DNA of 64,000 nt from Marinobacter antarcticus (GCF_900142385.1 NZ_FRAQ01000001.1:1798001-1862000); one strand, 5' to 3'. Shown: positions 53,700 through 63,190, numbered from the stretch's first letter. Notes: generated from the sequence alone by a model not told the origin. Translations and numbers: made by a program.

Positions 53700-53828
53700 G
53701 GGTTGATTGCTCGCAGTTCCTAGAAATAGTTTTCATTAGGCGCTTATTTATTCCCAGTATGCAAGAAAGAGGGTTCGAACCGCGGACGGAGCTGGCACAT
53801 AAGTTCCCGGCGCTCTCAGACAGCGGGT

Positions 53829-54836
53829 CTATGGAAGCTGCTCCCGCCAACGCTTGACCCTGACCTGGCCCTTAATGGCATCAATAACTTCAATGATCAG
53901 GGCGATCAGTGCTTCGTTTCGGTCTTCATTGGTTTCCGGTTCGCCGGGCCCGCGAATAAAGGCGTTTACAATGTCTTCGATAAACGCGTGGTTCGAAGAA
54001 GATGCCAGATCCTCCAGAATCTGCTGGATAACATTGGCCACAATGTCGCCGACAGCGTCCTCAAGGGTTTCCTTGATGGTTGATCCCACGACCGGCAGGT
54101 ATTTCAGCCGCGATAATTCCACGTTCTGCTTCAGGGCGTGATCAACCCGGTCTTCAAGGTAACTTCTTAATGCCCCGCGATTGGGTACATAGCCCTCTTG
54201 TGCTGCCTCTGCGACGCGCTTGGATATCCACCCGGAAAGCATGTCGCGCCTCGGGTACAGAATGTCATTCTGGATGTGTTCGAACAGCGGAGAGCCCAGT
54301 TTTATTTCGTGCTGAATACCGCTCAGTACCTTTGCCACGATGCGATCGGAAAGTTCTTCCATGAAGGCTTCGTAGTAGAAGTTTACAAAGCGGTAAATTC
54401 CGGTGCTGGTAACATCGATTATCTTGTATTGATGCAGGCGGTACACAATGGAAATAACCCGCAGGATCCGCAGGAACCGCAGGCTTCCTACAGGTATACA
54501 TCCAACGACATCATACCAGTGGATAAAGGGATAGAAGTACCAGCGGTCGTACACTTTGGCCCTGATTGCATAGCCCCAGCGCACAAAAAACTCGGACAGG
54601 AAGACTGCAACGAACATCGCATCGTAGAGAATGAAGTTTTCGTGTATCGGGTGATAGGCGGCCTGGAACGCCGGAAGGTGCTCTTTCAAAGCGTTCTGGA
54701 TAACAACGAAGCTATAGGTGGAATCCCAGATAATGAACGCAAGATTGATGATGAGTAGTCCCAACATCAGGAAGTCGATAATGAACCAGATAAGTTGATG
54801 GCTGGACTTCAGGTTCTCGCGGTTAATTTTCAGCAT
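53829..54836 (-). CDS. Voltage-sensor-like membrane protein without a pore domain
   Basis: This 335-residue protein has four N-terminal membrane helices arranged like an ion-channel voltage sensor. S2 has FVAVFLSEFFVRW, S3 has HWYDVVG with acidic D109, and S4 has SLRFLRILRVISIVYRLHQ with arginines at 120, 123, 126 and 133. No pore helix or selectivity filter follows. Residues about 145-335 are a soluble helical domain of unknown type. It may be a sensor linked to a cytoplasmic output, a proton path, or a channel-like relative; the function is not assignable. It is divergent from tamA, 191 bp away. Confidence 0.78.
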   Translation of the reverse strand: MLKINRENLKSSHQLIWFIIDFLMLGLLIINLAFIIWDSTYSFVVIQNALKEHLPAFQAAYHPIHENFILYDAMFVAVFLSEFFVRWGYAIRAKVYDRWYFYPFIHWYDVVGCIPVGSLRFLRILRVISIVYRLHQYKIIDVTSTGIYRFVNFYYEAFMEELSDRIVAKVLSGIQHEIKLGSPLFEHIQNDILYPRRDMLSGWISKRVAEAAQEGYVPNRGALRSYLEDRVDHALKQNVELSRLKYLPVVGSTIKETLEDAVGDIVANVIQQILEDLASSSNHAFIEDIVNAFIRGPGEPETNEDRNEALIALIIEVIDAIKGQVRVKRWREQLP

Positions 54837-55027
54837 TCGCTGGTATCCGTCCTCTGTGGTGTAATAGCAGTCGCAGATCGTTTAACAGGTTAGCGTATTT
54901 GAACCCGGCCGACGACTTGTCCGGGCGCAGATTAACTTGACCGTCTAGTATTAAACTCTCACGCTTGAGCGATAATAGCTGTCATCAATCCCATCATTCC
55001 TATCATGACCAACACTGAAACAGCCGG

Positions 55028-56782
55028 ATGCTATCACTTGATCATATTTTGAAATCTGGCCGAATCCGGCTTCTGGGCCTGCTGCTTTTCCTGTGGTCTT
55101 CCGCAGGCCTGGCCCAGCAGGTAGAGGTTCGTGTCAAAGGTGATTACCCCGGGCTTCAGGAAAATGCCAAAGCGTTCATTGGCGAGGTGGAGGGCCGAAG
55201 TGCCGGTAACCTTCGTCGTTATGCATCGACGGCGGCCAGCCAGGCCAGCAAAGCGCTGCGTGCGCTGGGTTATTACAGTCCGGTTGTGGATTGGCAGGTA
55301 GAAGAAGGTGACGCAGAAGAAACCGCCCGGCTGATTCTGACTATTACGCCCGGTGACCCTGTGCGAATCAAATCCCGGACCGTTGAGATACGGGGTGCTG
55401 CCGCATCGGACTCGCGCTTCACAGAGAATCTGCCTGTTCACCCCGCCGAAGGCGACATCCTGAATCATGGCGACTACACCAACCTCCGGGACACCCTGCA
55501 GAACCGGGCCCGGCGTAGGGGCTATTTCGATGGCCGCCTTGTTACCCGTACCCTCGAGGTTGATCCGGAAGCCCTGTCGGCAAACATTACTCTGGTGTTT
55601 GAAAGCGGTGACCGGTATCGGCTGGGAGAGGTCACATTTGAAGAAGGGCACTGGTTTGAAAACCATCTTCTTCGCCAGTTTGTTACCTTTGAACCAGGCA
55701 CTCCTTATCACGCAGATGAAATCGCAAAACTTAACAGCGATCTCCTTGGTAGTGGCTATTTCTCGGGTGTGAACATAGATGCCGTGCCGGGGAGCGCTGA
55801 AAATGGGGTGATTCCCGTGCGTATCGATCTGACCCGCAGAGATCGCCGCTCTATGGCCACCGGCCTCGGTTTTTCCACGGATGTCGGGCCGCGCTTCCGG
55901 GGCACCTGGCGGGAGCACTGGATTAACCCGATGGGACACAAGCGTGGGGCTGAAACAGAGCTTTCCGCACCTCGGCAGAACCTCAGCACTTGGTATGAAC
56001 TCCCGCTGGACCCACCCATGACCGACCTGATCCGGCTCACTGCAGGTTATCAGCGCGAAGATATCGAGAACGTTGAGTCCGAGCTGTTGACCTTTGGGCA
56101 GCAGTGGCAGCACCAGCTGGATGATGGCTGGCTGCAGGTGTTGTCAGTGCGCTGGGAAGGCGAACGCTTCAATATTGGTGACGATGAAAAAGGCACCAGT
56201 ACTCTGCTGCTCCCGGGGATCGGTTACTCCAAACTGCACGCCGATTCACCGCTGGATCCGTCCCGGGGTTACCGTTTGCAGGTTAATGTGAGCGGCTCTC
56301 ACAGGGCGGTTCTGTCCAGTGTGGATATCCTGCATGTGAACGCCATTGCCAAGGGCCTGTTTACACTCGCTGGCAAACACCGTTTTCTGTCACGCCTCCA
56401 GTTCGGTGGCGTAGCAACTAACCGGTTTGAGGACGTACCGCCTTCTCTGCGCTTCTTCGCCGGTGGCGACCAGAGTGTGCGCGGTTACGGTTACCAGACG
56501 TTATCACCGGAGAATGATAATGGCATCCCGGTTGGGGGTCGTTACACGATAGTGGGCAGTGCTGAATACCAATACCAGTTTGCTGATAAATGGCGTGCCG
56601 CGCTGTTTGTTGATCATGGCAACGCGATTAACGATTTGTTAGACCCCTTGGCTACCGGCGTCGGCGCCGGTATTCGTTGGGTCAGTCCGCTTGGGCCCTT
56701 GCGTCTGGATATTGCCAAAGGCCTGAATCCTGAACTTGGTGGCCAGTGGCGGGTTCATTTCTCGATGGGGCCGGAGCTGTGA
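55028..56782 (+). CDS. tamA: Translocation and assembly module protein TamA
   Basis: This 584-residue outer-membrane Omp85 protein has a signal peptide (cleavage near residue 29, SSAGLA). Three POTRA-like repeats span about residues 30-270 (e.g. YRLGEVTFEEGHWFENHLLRQF). The C-terminal 16-stranded barrel contains FFAGGDQSVRGYGYQTLSP, the conserved loop-6 region, and ends in a beta signal (WRVHFSMGPEL). With TamB it moves lipids and proteins between envelope membranes. It overlaps tamB by four bases. Confidence 0.95.
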   Translation: MLSLDHILKSGRIRLLGLLLFLWSSAGLAQQVEVRVKGDYPGLQENAKAFIGEVEGRSAGNLRRYASTAASQASKALRALGYYSPVVDWQVEEGDAEETARLILTITPGDPVRIKSRTVEIRGAAASDSRFTENLPVHPAEGDILNHGDYTNLRDTLQNRARRRGYFDGRLVTRTLEVDPEALSANITLVFESGDRYRLGEVTFEEGHWFENHLLRQFVTFEPGTPYHADEIAKLNSDLLGSGYFSGVNIDAVPGSAENGVIPVRIDLTRRDRRSMATGLGFSTDVGPRFRGTWREHWINPMGHKRGAETELSAPRQNLSTWYELPLDPPMTDLIRLTAGYQREDIENVESELLTFGQQWQHQLDDGWLQVLSVRWEGERFNIGDDEKGTSTLLLPGIGYSKLHADSPLDPSRGYRLQVNVSGSHRAVLSSVDILHVNAIAKGLFTLAGKHRFLSRLQFGGVATNRFEDVPPSLRFFAGGDQSVRGYGYQTLSPENDNGIPVGGRYTIVGSAEYQYQFADKWRAALFVDHGNAINDLLDPLATGVGAGIRWVSPLGPLRLDIAKGLNPELGGQWRVHFSMGPEL

Positions 56783-59700
56783 CGGAAATTCATAAAGATA
56801 ACGAAACAGCGGATAGCGCAAAACAGCCTCAGGGCAAGCGGACTGGTCGTATCCGGTTCTGGTTGCTTCTGCTTCTTGGGCTGTTGGTACTGTTGCCGGT
56901 TGTTCTGGTTGCGGCGGCGTTGCTGGTATTGCGCTCTGAGACAGGAACCGCCTGGGTAATTGAGCAGATACCCGGGCTCGAGGTTGTCAACGACCGCGGC
57001 TCGCTGTTTGGAACCTGGCAGGCGGATCGTCTTCAGTGGCGGGGATACGGTGTTGATGTGGCGGCTGAATTCCCGCTCATAGACTGGTCGCCTTCCTGCC
57101 TTTTTGACTTGCAGTTCTGCCTGGAAACCCTTCACATAAAGCAGTTGGACGTGAATATACAACCTTCTGCAGAGGCGCAGGGTCCGGCCGAAGACCTCAG
57201 TCTGCCTGGGCTTGAGTTGCCGCTGGGGCTCAGAGTTAACGACGTACGGTTAGGAACATTTACCTTCAATGGCAGCAAGGTATGGGACAGATTCGAGCTT
57301 GATGCCGGCGGCTCCGGGGCAGACTGGAAACTGGAGCGGGTCTACTACCAGCTTGATGACTATACCGTGGTGGCATCTGGTCGCGTGGAAACCCGCAGAG
57401 ACTGGCCCGTCAATCTTGAGGTGAACGCCAAGCTGCCGCCTCCTTATGGCGATACCTGGACAATTGGCCTGGCGCTTTCTGGCAGCGTGCGGGATCTTGC
57501 TCTTGCCGGGCAGAGTCGCGGCTATCTCGACGCCGCGCTGGAAGGCAAGGTGGAGCCGTTGGCGTCGAACCTGCCAGCACGCTTGCGGGTAACCTCGGAA
57601 ACGTTCCTGGCGGCCGAGGCCTTGCCGGCAACCCTGGTGCTGAACGACTGGTTTGTTGAGGCCGCAGGCAGCCTGCAGAGCGGATTTAAAACGACAGCGC
57701 AGGCGACACTTCCCGGCACGGAAGGGCCGGTTTATCTGACACTTTCGGGCCTGGTTACAACCGCTGAGGCCCGGGATATCAGGCTGGAACTTTCGGCGAA
57801 GAGTGGGGCAGAGAAGAGCAAGGCAGACACACCATCCAAAACGGTGGTGGTCACCGGCAATACGCAGTGGCAGGACGGTCTCAGTGCGGAGGCGAAGTTC
57901 CAGTTGCGGCAGTTCCCCTGGTATTCACTGGTTCCCGGCCTGGACGAGCCGCCTGTTGCGCTTCGCAAGCTGGATGGTGAGGCTTCGTGGCGTGATGGTC
58001 GCTATCAGGCGAACCTGACCGCTGAAGTGGACGGGGCCCAAGGCCCGGCAGAGTTGTCTACATCTATTGACGGTGATGCCAGCCGGGCCAGGTTAACAGA
58101 ACTCTCTGCGGTGACGGGGGCGGGGTCCCTCTCTGGTGAAGGGGCCCTGGATTTTTCCGGTCCGCTAAGCTGGCAGGCCGCCTTGGAACTTGTGGATTTT
58201 AACCCCGGATATTGGGTGCCTGTTCTGGAAGCGAGTCTCAGCGGCGAGGTCTCAACAAAAGGGCAGCTCACGGATGGGGCAGTTCCGGCTATGGAGGCCA
58301 GCTGGGATCTGAAGGGCCAGTGGCGCTCCAGCCCGACTGTTGCGGCGGGCCGCCTTGATACCTCAACGGGTGATTGGGTTGTGCCGCAGCTGAAGCTGGT
58401 TATTGGTGATAATCGACTTGATGGTAGCGGTAAATGGGGCAAGGAGTTACAGGCCAATCTAGACCTCAAACTGCCGGATCCGGAAAAAATTCTGCCGGGC
58501 CTGGGCGGAGAGGCCAAGCTCCAGCTCAAGCTTGCAGGAACTCCCGATGACCCGCGAGGGGAGTTGACCGCAAGTGCTGTCGAACTGCGCTGGCAGGATC
58601 TTCTGGTTGTTGACGCGCTAAGCCTCGATGCCCAGCTGGAATCCGGGTTCCGTCTCAATGCCGAGTTGCAGAGCAAGGGTATTGCCGTCGCCGGGCAAAC
58701 TATCGAGTCGCTGGCCGTCAAGGCTCAGGGCACCCAGGGCGATCACGAGGTTGCCATTGATGCCCGGCATGCAGATGCGCGAGTGCAGCTGGATTTTCAG
58801 GGTTCTGCGGGTGAGGCTTGGGCAAACTGGCAAGGTGAGCTTGCGCGGGGCGTTATTGATGTGCCCGGGCAGGAGCAGACCTGGGAGCTGGAATCTCCCG
58901 CCGGACTAGCATACGCAGATGATGGCAAACTCAGTTTTGCGGCCCATTGCTGGCGCTGGCAGCAAAGTTCTGTTTGCGCAGACAAACAGACCCTGCTGCC
59001 TGTGCCCGGCATTGCCTATCGTATCGACAGTTTCCCCGCCGCGGCTTTGGCTCCGCTTCTGCCAGAGACATTACGCTGGTATTCAAGCATTAGCGGTGAA
59101 ATTAACTTTACCTCAACCGACAACGGCCCTGATGGTCGCATTGTACTCGATGCCGGTGAGGGTCGATTTGAGCTGCTTCTGGACGGAGAGTGGGAGAGCC
59201 TGAGTTACGATACCCTGACGACGGAACTGGATCTCAAGCCCGACGAGGCGGATCTTGCGGTACGGTTGTCTGGCCCGGAACTTGGCAGACTCTCGGTGAA
59301 TATGACCCTGGATCCGATGGCCGAAGGCCGCCCGGTTGAAGGTCAGTTTAAACTGGAAGGCCTTGATATCGCCTTGGCTGGCCTGTTCACCGGGCTTGAA
59401 GAGGTGGCCGGCGAGGTGAACGGCGAAGGAACGATCTCCGGGCCTCTGATGAAGCCTGCGGTGCGTGGGGAGGTGGCGTTAACCAACGGCCGGATAGTGG
59501 ATCCCCGCCTGCCTCTGCCCATGGAAGAAGTGGTTATCAGCGTCAAGCTTGACGGCTATTCAGCGGACATTCGCGGTCGTATCAGAAGCAACGCCCGCAG
59601 CGAAGCTCTTATTCGGGGGGAAATTGACTGGCAGGATGCTCCAGGCGGTGAGGTTCGCATTACCGGTGACAGGTTGCCTTTCAGCCTGGAACCCTACGCC

Positions 59701-60564
59701 CATCTGGAGGTGGCGCCGGATCTGACCATTGCATTCCGTGAAGGTGCCTTGCGAGTGGAAGGCCGGATTGAAGTGCCTCGGGGTGACATTGAAATAGAAG
59801 GGCTGCCCGAGCAGGCTGTTTCCGTATCCGAAGATGAAGTGATTGTCGGAGTAAAGCAGGAAGAGCCTCTTGTCAGGTCTCTGGATATGGATGTCACGGT
59901 GGTTGTAGGCCAAGACCGGGTTAGCTTTGTCGCGTTCGGCGTGACGGGCGACCTTGAGGGCACCCTGCGGATCGGTAATGACATGGACACCCGGGGCACC
60001 CTGCAGTTGGTGAACGGTCAATACGAAGCGTATGGCCAGGAGCTTGAATTGCGGCGTGCACGGCTGCTATTTGTCGGCAGCCTGGTTCAGCCGTACCTGG
60101 ATATTGAAGCGGTGAGGCAGGTGGATACGGTGGTGGCAGGGATTCGCTTGAGTGGCCCGGTTCAGTCACCCACTACCGAGGTGTTCTCCAGCCCGGATAT
60201 GCCGCAGGCAGATGCTTTGTCCTACGTGATTCTTGGTCGCGCTCCCAGGGGACAGAGTGAAGACGGGCAGATGAGCCGGGCTGCCATTTCGCTGGGGCTA
60301 ACTCAGGTGAACAAGGTAACCGGCCAGATCGGAGAAGGCTTCGGTATTCGCGAGTTAACGCTTGAAGCGGAAGGTAGTGGGGACCAGACATCGGTTGTCG
60401 CCAGTGGCTACCTGAACGACGACCTTAGTATCCGCTACGGGGTGGGCATCTTTGTGCCCATCAACACCGTGGCGCTGCGTTACGATCTGGGACGGTACTT
60501 TTATCTTGAAGCTGCCAGCGGATTGGCAGCCTCTCTGGATATATTTTATACACGGGACTTCTGA
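56779..60564 (+). CDS. tamB: Translocation and assembly module protein TamB
   Basis: This 1261-residue protein has one N-terminal membrane helix (about residues 20-45, FWLLLLLGLLVLLPVVLVAA) and a very long beta-rich periplasmic region. It ends in the conserved DUF490 domain (LQLVNGQYEAYGQELELRRARL, DALSYVILGRAP). It spans the periplasm as a hydrophobic groove and works with TamA. The start is GTG at 56779 (GTGA overlap). The frame extends upstream to 56746, but that region is inside tamA. Length is typical for the family. Confidence 0.95.
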   Translation: MTEIHKDNETADSAKQPQGKRTGRIRFWLLLLLGLLVLLPVVLVAAALLVLRSETGTAWVIEQIPGLEVVNDRGSLFGTWQADRLQWRGYGVDVAAEFPLIDWSPSCLFDLQFCLETLHIKQLDVNIQPSAEAQGPAEDLSLPGLELPLGLRVNDVRLGTFTFNGSKVWDRFELDAGGSGADWKLERVYYQLDDYTVVASGRVETRRDWPVNLEVNAKLPPPYGDTWTIGLALSGSVRDLALAGQSRGYLDAALEGKVEPLASNLPARLRVTSETFLAAEALPATLVLNDWFVEAAGSLQSGFKTTAQATLPGTEGPVYLTLSGLVTTAEARDIRLELSAKSGAEKSKADTPSKTVVVTGNTQWQDGLSAEAKFQLRQFPWYSLVPGLDEPPVALRKLDGEASWRDGRYQANLTAEVDGAQGPAELSTSIDGDASRARLTELSAVTGAGSLSGEGALDFSGPLSWQAALELVDFNPGYWVPVLEASLSGEVSTKGQLTDGAVPAMEASWDLKGQWRSSPTVAAGRLDTSTGDWVVPQLKLVIGDNRLDGSGKWGKELQANLDLKLPDPEKILPGLGGEAKLQLKLAGTPDDPRGELTASAVELRWQDLLVVDALSLDAQLESGFRLNAELQSKGIAVAGQTIESLAVKAQGTQGDHEVAIDARHADARVQLDFQGSAGEAWANWQGELARGVIDVPGQEQTWELESPAGLAYADDGKLSFAAHCWRWQQSSVCADKQTLLPVPGIAYRIDSFPAAALAPLLPETLRWYSSISGEINFTSTDNGPDGRIVLDAGEGRFELLLDGEWESLSYDTLTTELDLKPDEADLAVRLSGPELGRLSVNMTLDPMAEGRPVEGQFKLEGLDIALAGLFTGLEEVAGEVNGEGTISGPLMKPAVRGEVALTNGRIVDPRLPLPMEEVVISVKLDGYSADIRGRIRSNARSEALIRGEIDWQDAPGGEVRITGDRLPFSLEPYAHLEVAPDLTIAFREGALRVEGRIEVPRGDIEIEGLPEQAVSVSEDEVIVGVKQEEPLVRSLDMDVTVVVGQDRVSFVAFGVTGDLEGTLRIGNDMDTRGTLQLVNGQYEAYGQELELRRARLLFVGSLVQPYLDIEAVRQVDTVVAGIRLSGPVQSPTTEVFSSPDMPQADALSYVILGRAPRGQSEDGQMSRAAISLGLTQVNKVTGQIGEGFGIRELTLEAEGSGDQTSVVASGYLNDDLSIRYGVGIFVPINTVALRYDLGRYFYLEAASGLAASLDIFYTRDF

Positions 60565-60624
60565 GTTCAGTCCAGTTCAAACGTTGCATCCTGCACTCAG
60601 TGATCCCTTCGCGCTATTGCTCCA

Positions 60625-61359
60625 TCAACTGGCCCGGCTGGATGCGGGCTCCAGCCGGGCCAGCTTGAATGACAGCGCTGCCTGCACGAACTCGCTGAAA
60701 ATCCGCCGGTGTCCACTGTGGTAAAGCAGGTATTCAGGATGCCACTGCAGCCCCATAAGCCATTGGCCACGAGTGCTTTCAATGGCCTGGACGAACAGAT
60801 CATTGTCTACAGCTGTCACCTTGAGATTCTTGCCCAAGCGTTTTATAGCCTGGCTGTGTATCCGGTTGGCCCCGATTACCGGGGCCCGCATAAGCTTTCC
60901 CAGCCGGCTGGTTTTCACAAGTCGAACGGTCTGCATGGGCAATAACAGTGGTCTGTGCCGGGTATTCACCCTGAGGGGCGTTACGTTCTGGCACAGGGAA
61001 CCACCGTGAAATATGTTGATAAACTGAGCGCCCCGGCAGATACCCAACACAGGAATCCCGACAGATTCTGCCTGTTCCAGCAGGTGATAATCGGTTGTAT
61101 CCCGGACCTTGTCGTAACGGGCACTCACCTGGGGTTCCTGGCCATAACGCCCCGGGTGAACATGGGTGCCGCCTGACAGCACCAATCCGTCCAGCATTGA
61201 AACGTCCACCCGGGCACCGGGCCGGATGTAATAGGGGCGCGCACCCTGCAGCCTGAGGCCAAAACTGATCAACTGTTGCGCAACACGCTTGCGGGCAGGG
61301 CCGCTGATGCCGATTGTCAGGCCGGGCAGGTTGTCTTCAGTAGGATGCTGTTCAGACAT
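60625..61359 (-). CDS. Class I glutamine amidotransferase-like hydrolase (peptidase C26 family)
   Basis: This 244-residue protein of the gamma-glutamyl-GABA hydrolase/PuuD type has catalytic Cys C108 in GICRGAQFIN, His-Glu H207/E209 in LQWHPEY, and the oxyanion-region DGLVLSGGTHVHPGRYG. It should hydrolyse a gamma-glutamyl amide or supply ammonia. It overlaps the amidoligase gene by eight bases, which strongly suggests joint action, for example making and breaking a glutamyl conjugate. Its last codons form a 14-bp hairpin that faces tamB. The native substrate is unknown. Confidence 0.88.
   Translation of the reverse strand: MSEQHPTEDNLPGLTIGISGPARKRVAQQLISFGLRLQGARPYYIRPGARVDVSMLDGLVLSGGTHVHPGRYGQEPQVSARYDKVRDTTDYHLLEQAESVGIPVLGICRGAQFINIFHGGSLCQNVTPLRVNTRHRPLLLPMQTVRLVKTSRLGKLMRAPVIGANRIHSQAIKRLGKNLKVTAVDNDLFVQAIESTRGQWLMGLQWHPEYLLYHSGHRRIFSEFVQAALSFKLARLEPASSRAS
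60629..60663. terminator. Hairpin in the 3' codons of the C26 hydrolase gene
   Basis: CTGGCCCGGCTGGA and TCCAGCCGGGCCAG form a perfect 14-bp stem with a seven-base loop, about 65 bases past the tamB stop. On the other strand it encodes the hydrolase C-terminus (LARLEPASSRAS). Confidence 0.7.
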
Positions 61360-62353
61360 AGTCTTTGCTGTGCAGCCAGCTTGCTGAGGTTTCCTGCCAG
61401 CTCTGAGTCAGATTGCGCAGGCTGATTTTCCGGCTTTCCCGGAACAAAGCCCGAAGCTCGGCCAAGTCGTCCGCATTGTTGGCGATCTGCTCTACCACCA
61501 CCCAGTCATTCCACACGTTGGAAAAGTTCCATTCCGGGTTGTCGATGTCACAGTCTGGCAGCCGGTAGTGAAGTGTAGGCCGGCTTTTGATGCGTGGGTC
61601 TTTCACGTACTGGTCGAGAAGAGGTTTGTCCAGATGGGCAAACAACGGCAGAAGATCCAGGGCACGGTTGCGCGTGGGGTTGGATTCCAGATAATCCACC
61701 ATCATCTGGTGTTGGTCTGGTGCATAGCCCTCAGTTATCAGAAGGTCAGTATAACGGCTGCTCCAGGGTTCAATATAGGGTGTGAACTTTCTGCTGATGT
61801 CCAGCTGATGGCGAGCTTTGAGCCAGTCATAGAGCACGGCAAAGGCCTGAAAGTAGCGAACCAGTGTTGTCGGTTTGAGGTCAGGCAACTCAGGATTCAG
61901 CTGCAAGCCGAATGCAAAATAAATAGCCTCCCGGCTACCCAGTGCGCCGGCGTCACGCAGCTCCTTGACCAGAACCTCAATCTGCTGCAGTTCCGAAAAC
62001 CGCATAGGCGGGCTCACAATCTCCAGCGGCACAATACGCTCAGCCGCGGCATCGATGACTTCCATGGCTTGCCCGCCGAGCTCACGGAGTGCCTCGGGCA
62101 CTCTCTCATCCGTGAGATCCAGATCTTTCACCGGATCCGAATCCAGTTCGATAACAAAGCAGCCCAGAGGCGTCTCAAGCTTGCTCACATAGCGGGATTC
62201 CAGTGTGGGCGTTCCACCAAGAAGCTCTGCAACCAGGCTGACGAGTTGCCCGTATCCAAGCCCGGACAGTTCGATTTCCACACCCACGCGGCGTTGTTTT
62301 CCGTCAGTCGTGTTCAGTATGTCTGGCATCTTGCAGGGGGTAGTTTTACTCAT
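61352..62353 (-). CDS. Amidoligase-family (glutamine-synthetase-fold) enzyme
   Basis: This 333-residue protein has the GS-like amidoligase signature RRVGVEIELSGLGYGQL near residue 20, the downstream acidic segment FVIELDSDP, LEIVSPPMRFSEL, and the fold motif YFAFGLQLNPELPDL. Amidoligases of this family form amide bonds with ATP, joining a carboxylate (often Glu) to an amine; their products are largely unknown. An in-frame GTG at 62362 is an alternative start. The overlap with a C26 hydrolase repeats an arrangement predicted in comparative studies of amidoligases to act in unknown metabolite or peptide modification. Confidence 0.85.
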   Translation of the reverse strand: MSKTTPCKMPDILNTTDGKQRRVGVEIELSGLGYGQLVSLVAELLGGTPTLESRYVSKLETPLGCFVIELDSDPVKDLDLTDERVPEALRELGGQAMEVIDAAAERIVPLEIVSPPMRFSELQQIEVLVKELRDAGALGSREAIYFAFGLQLNPELPDLKPTTLVRYFQAFAVLYDWLKARHQLDISRKFTPYIEPWSSRYTDLLITEGYAPDQHQMMVDYLESNPTRNRALDLLPLFAHLDKPLLDQYVKDPRIKSRPTLHYRLPDCDIDNPEWNFSNVWNDWVVVEQIANNADDLAELRALFRESRKISLRNLTQSWQETSASWLHSKDYV

Positions 62354-62482
62354 AGTACTCACAGGTAATAAATTTGCGATTTTTCACCATATCACACTCC
62401 TGTAGCGGCGGTGGTTAAGGGATAGCAAGAAAATAAGTCACCTGGCTTTACACTGGATAAAACACTGTATATAGTCAAAACA

Positions 62483-62498
62483 CTGTATAAACAAACAG
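62483..62498 (+). promoter_or_regulatory. LexA box 1 upstream of lexA
   Basis: CTGTATAAACAAACAG has the exact CTG-N10-CAG SOS box layout, about 84 bases before the lexA ATG. Confidence 0.88.
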
Positions 62499-62511
62499 GA
62501 TTGCTGGTGCA

Positions 62512-62527
62512 CTGTATATGCCAGCAG
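62512..62527 (+). promoter_or_regulatory. LexA box 2 upstream of lexA
   Basis: CTGTATATGCCAGCAG is a second CTG-N10-CAG SOS box, 13 bases after the first. Tandem boxes are usual before lexA and allow tight autoregulation. Confidence 0.88.
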
Positions 62528-62581
62528 ATATCAGGCCCAGCATGTATAAGCCCTGCATGCAGCAAGCGGAGCAGCGCAACA

Positions 62582-63190
62582 ATGAAGCTGACAGCAAGAC
62601 AGTCTCAGGTACTGGCGATTATTCGCCGATCCGTGGATGAAACCGGCTACCCACCCACTCGCGCGGAAATAGCAGCGGAGCTTGGATTCCGCTCGGCGAA
62701 CGCCGCTGAGGAGCATCTGCGTGCACTGGCCCGCAAGGGCGCTATCGAAATGGTGCCGGGCGCCAGCCGGGGTATTCGCCTGCCCGAAGTTGCTGAAGAC
62801 CCGGGGCTACCTGTTATTGGTCAGGTGGCGGCGGGCAGTCCGATTCTGGCTCAGGAGCATATCGAGGATCATTGCTCGCTGAAGCCGGAGTTTTTCTCGC
62901 CTTCAGCCGATTACCTGCTTCGGGTCAGAGGGATGAGCATGAAGGATATCGGCATTCTTGACGGCGACCTTCTTGCAGTACACAGCACTCAGGATGTTCA
63001 TAACGGCCAGGTTGTTGTGGCCAGAGTGGGTGACGAAGTGACGGTGAAGCGCTTCCGGAAAGAAGGCTCGAAGGTCTATTTGAGTGCCGAAAATGAAGAG
63101 TTTGCGCCGATAGAGGTCGACCTCAAGGAGCAGGAGCTGTTCATTGAAGGGCTGGGTGTAGGTGTTATCCGGCGTTCTGATCTGCACTGA
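62582..63190 (+). CDS. lexA: SOS repressor LexA
   Basis: This 202-residue repressor-protease has an N-terminal winged helix (residues 1-65, [22 protein letters not shown]), cleavage site A84-G85 in QVAAGSP, catalytic S119 in RGMSMKDIG and K156 in EVTVKRF. These positions are the same as in E. coli LexA. The ATG at 62582 has GGAG upstream and gives the family N-terminus; the frame is open from 62501. Two LexA boxes precede it and sulA follows by 43 bases, so the SOS operon is self-regulated. Confidence 0.98.
   Translation: MKLTARQSQVLAIIRRSVDETGYPPTRAEIAAELGFRSANAAEEHLRALARKGAIEMVPGASRGIRLPEVAEDPGLPVIGQVAAGSPILAQEHIEDHCSLKPEFFSPSADYLLRVRGMSMKDIGILDGDLLAVHSTQDVHNGQVVVARVGDEVTVKRFRKEGSKVYLSAENEEFAPIEVDLKEQELFIEGLGVGVIRRSDLH

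Noticed and set aside
53757..53790. A tRNA gene suggested by GGGTTCGAACC
   Set aside because: Only a T-arm-like stretch is present; no matching acceptor stem, anticodon arm or CCA could be found on either strand.
53626..53850. 74-codon minus-strand frame at the start of the M24 gene
   Set aside because: It overlaps the M24 start in another frame and crosses the tRNA-like fragment. Its sequence is typical of translated non-coding DNA.
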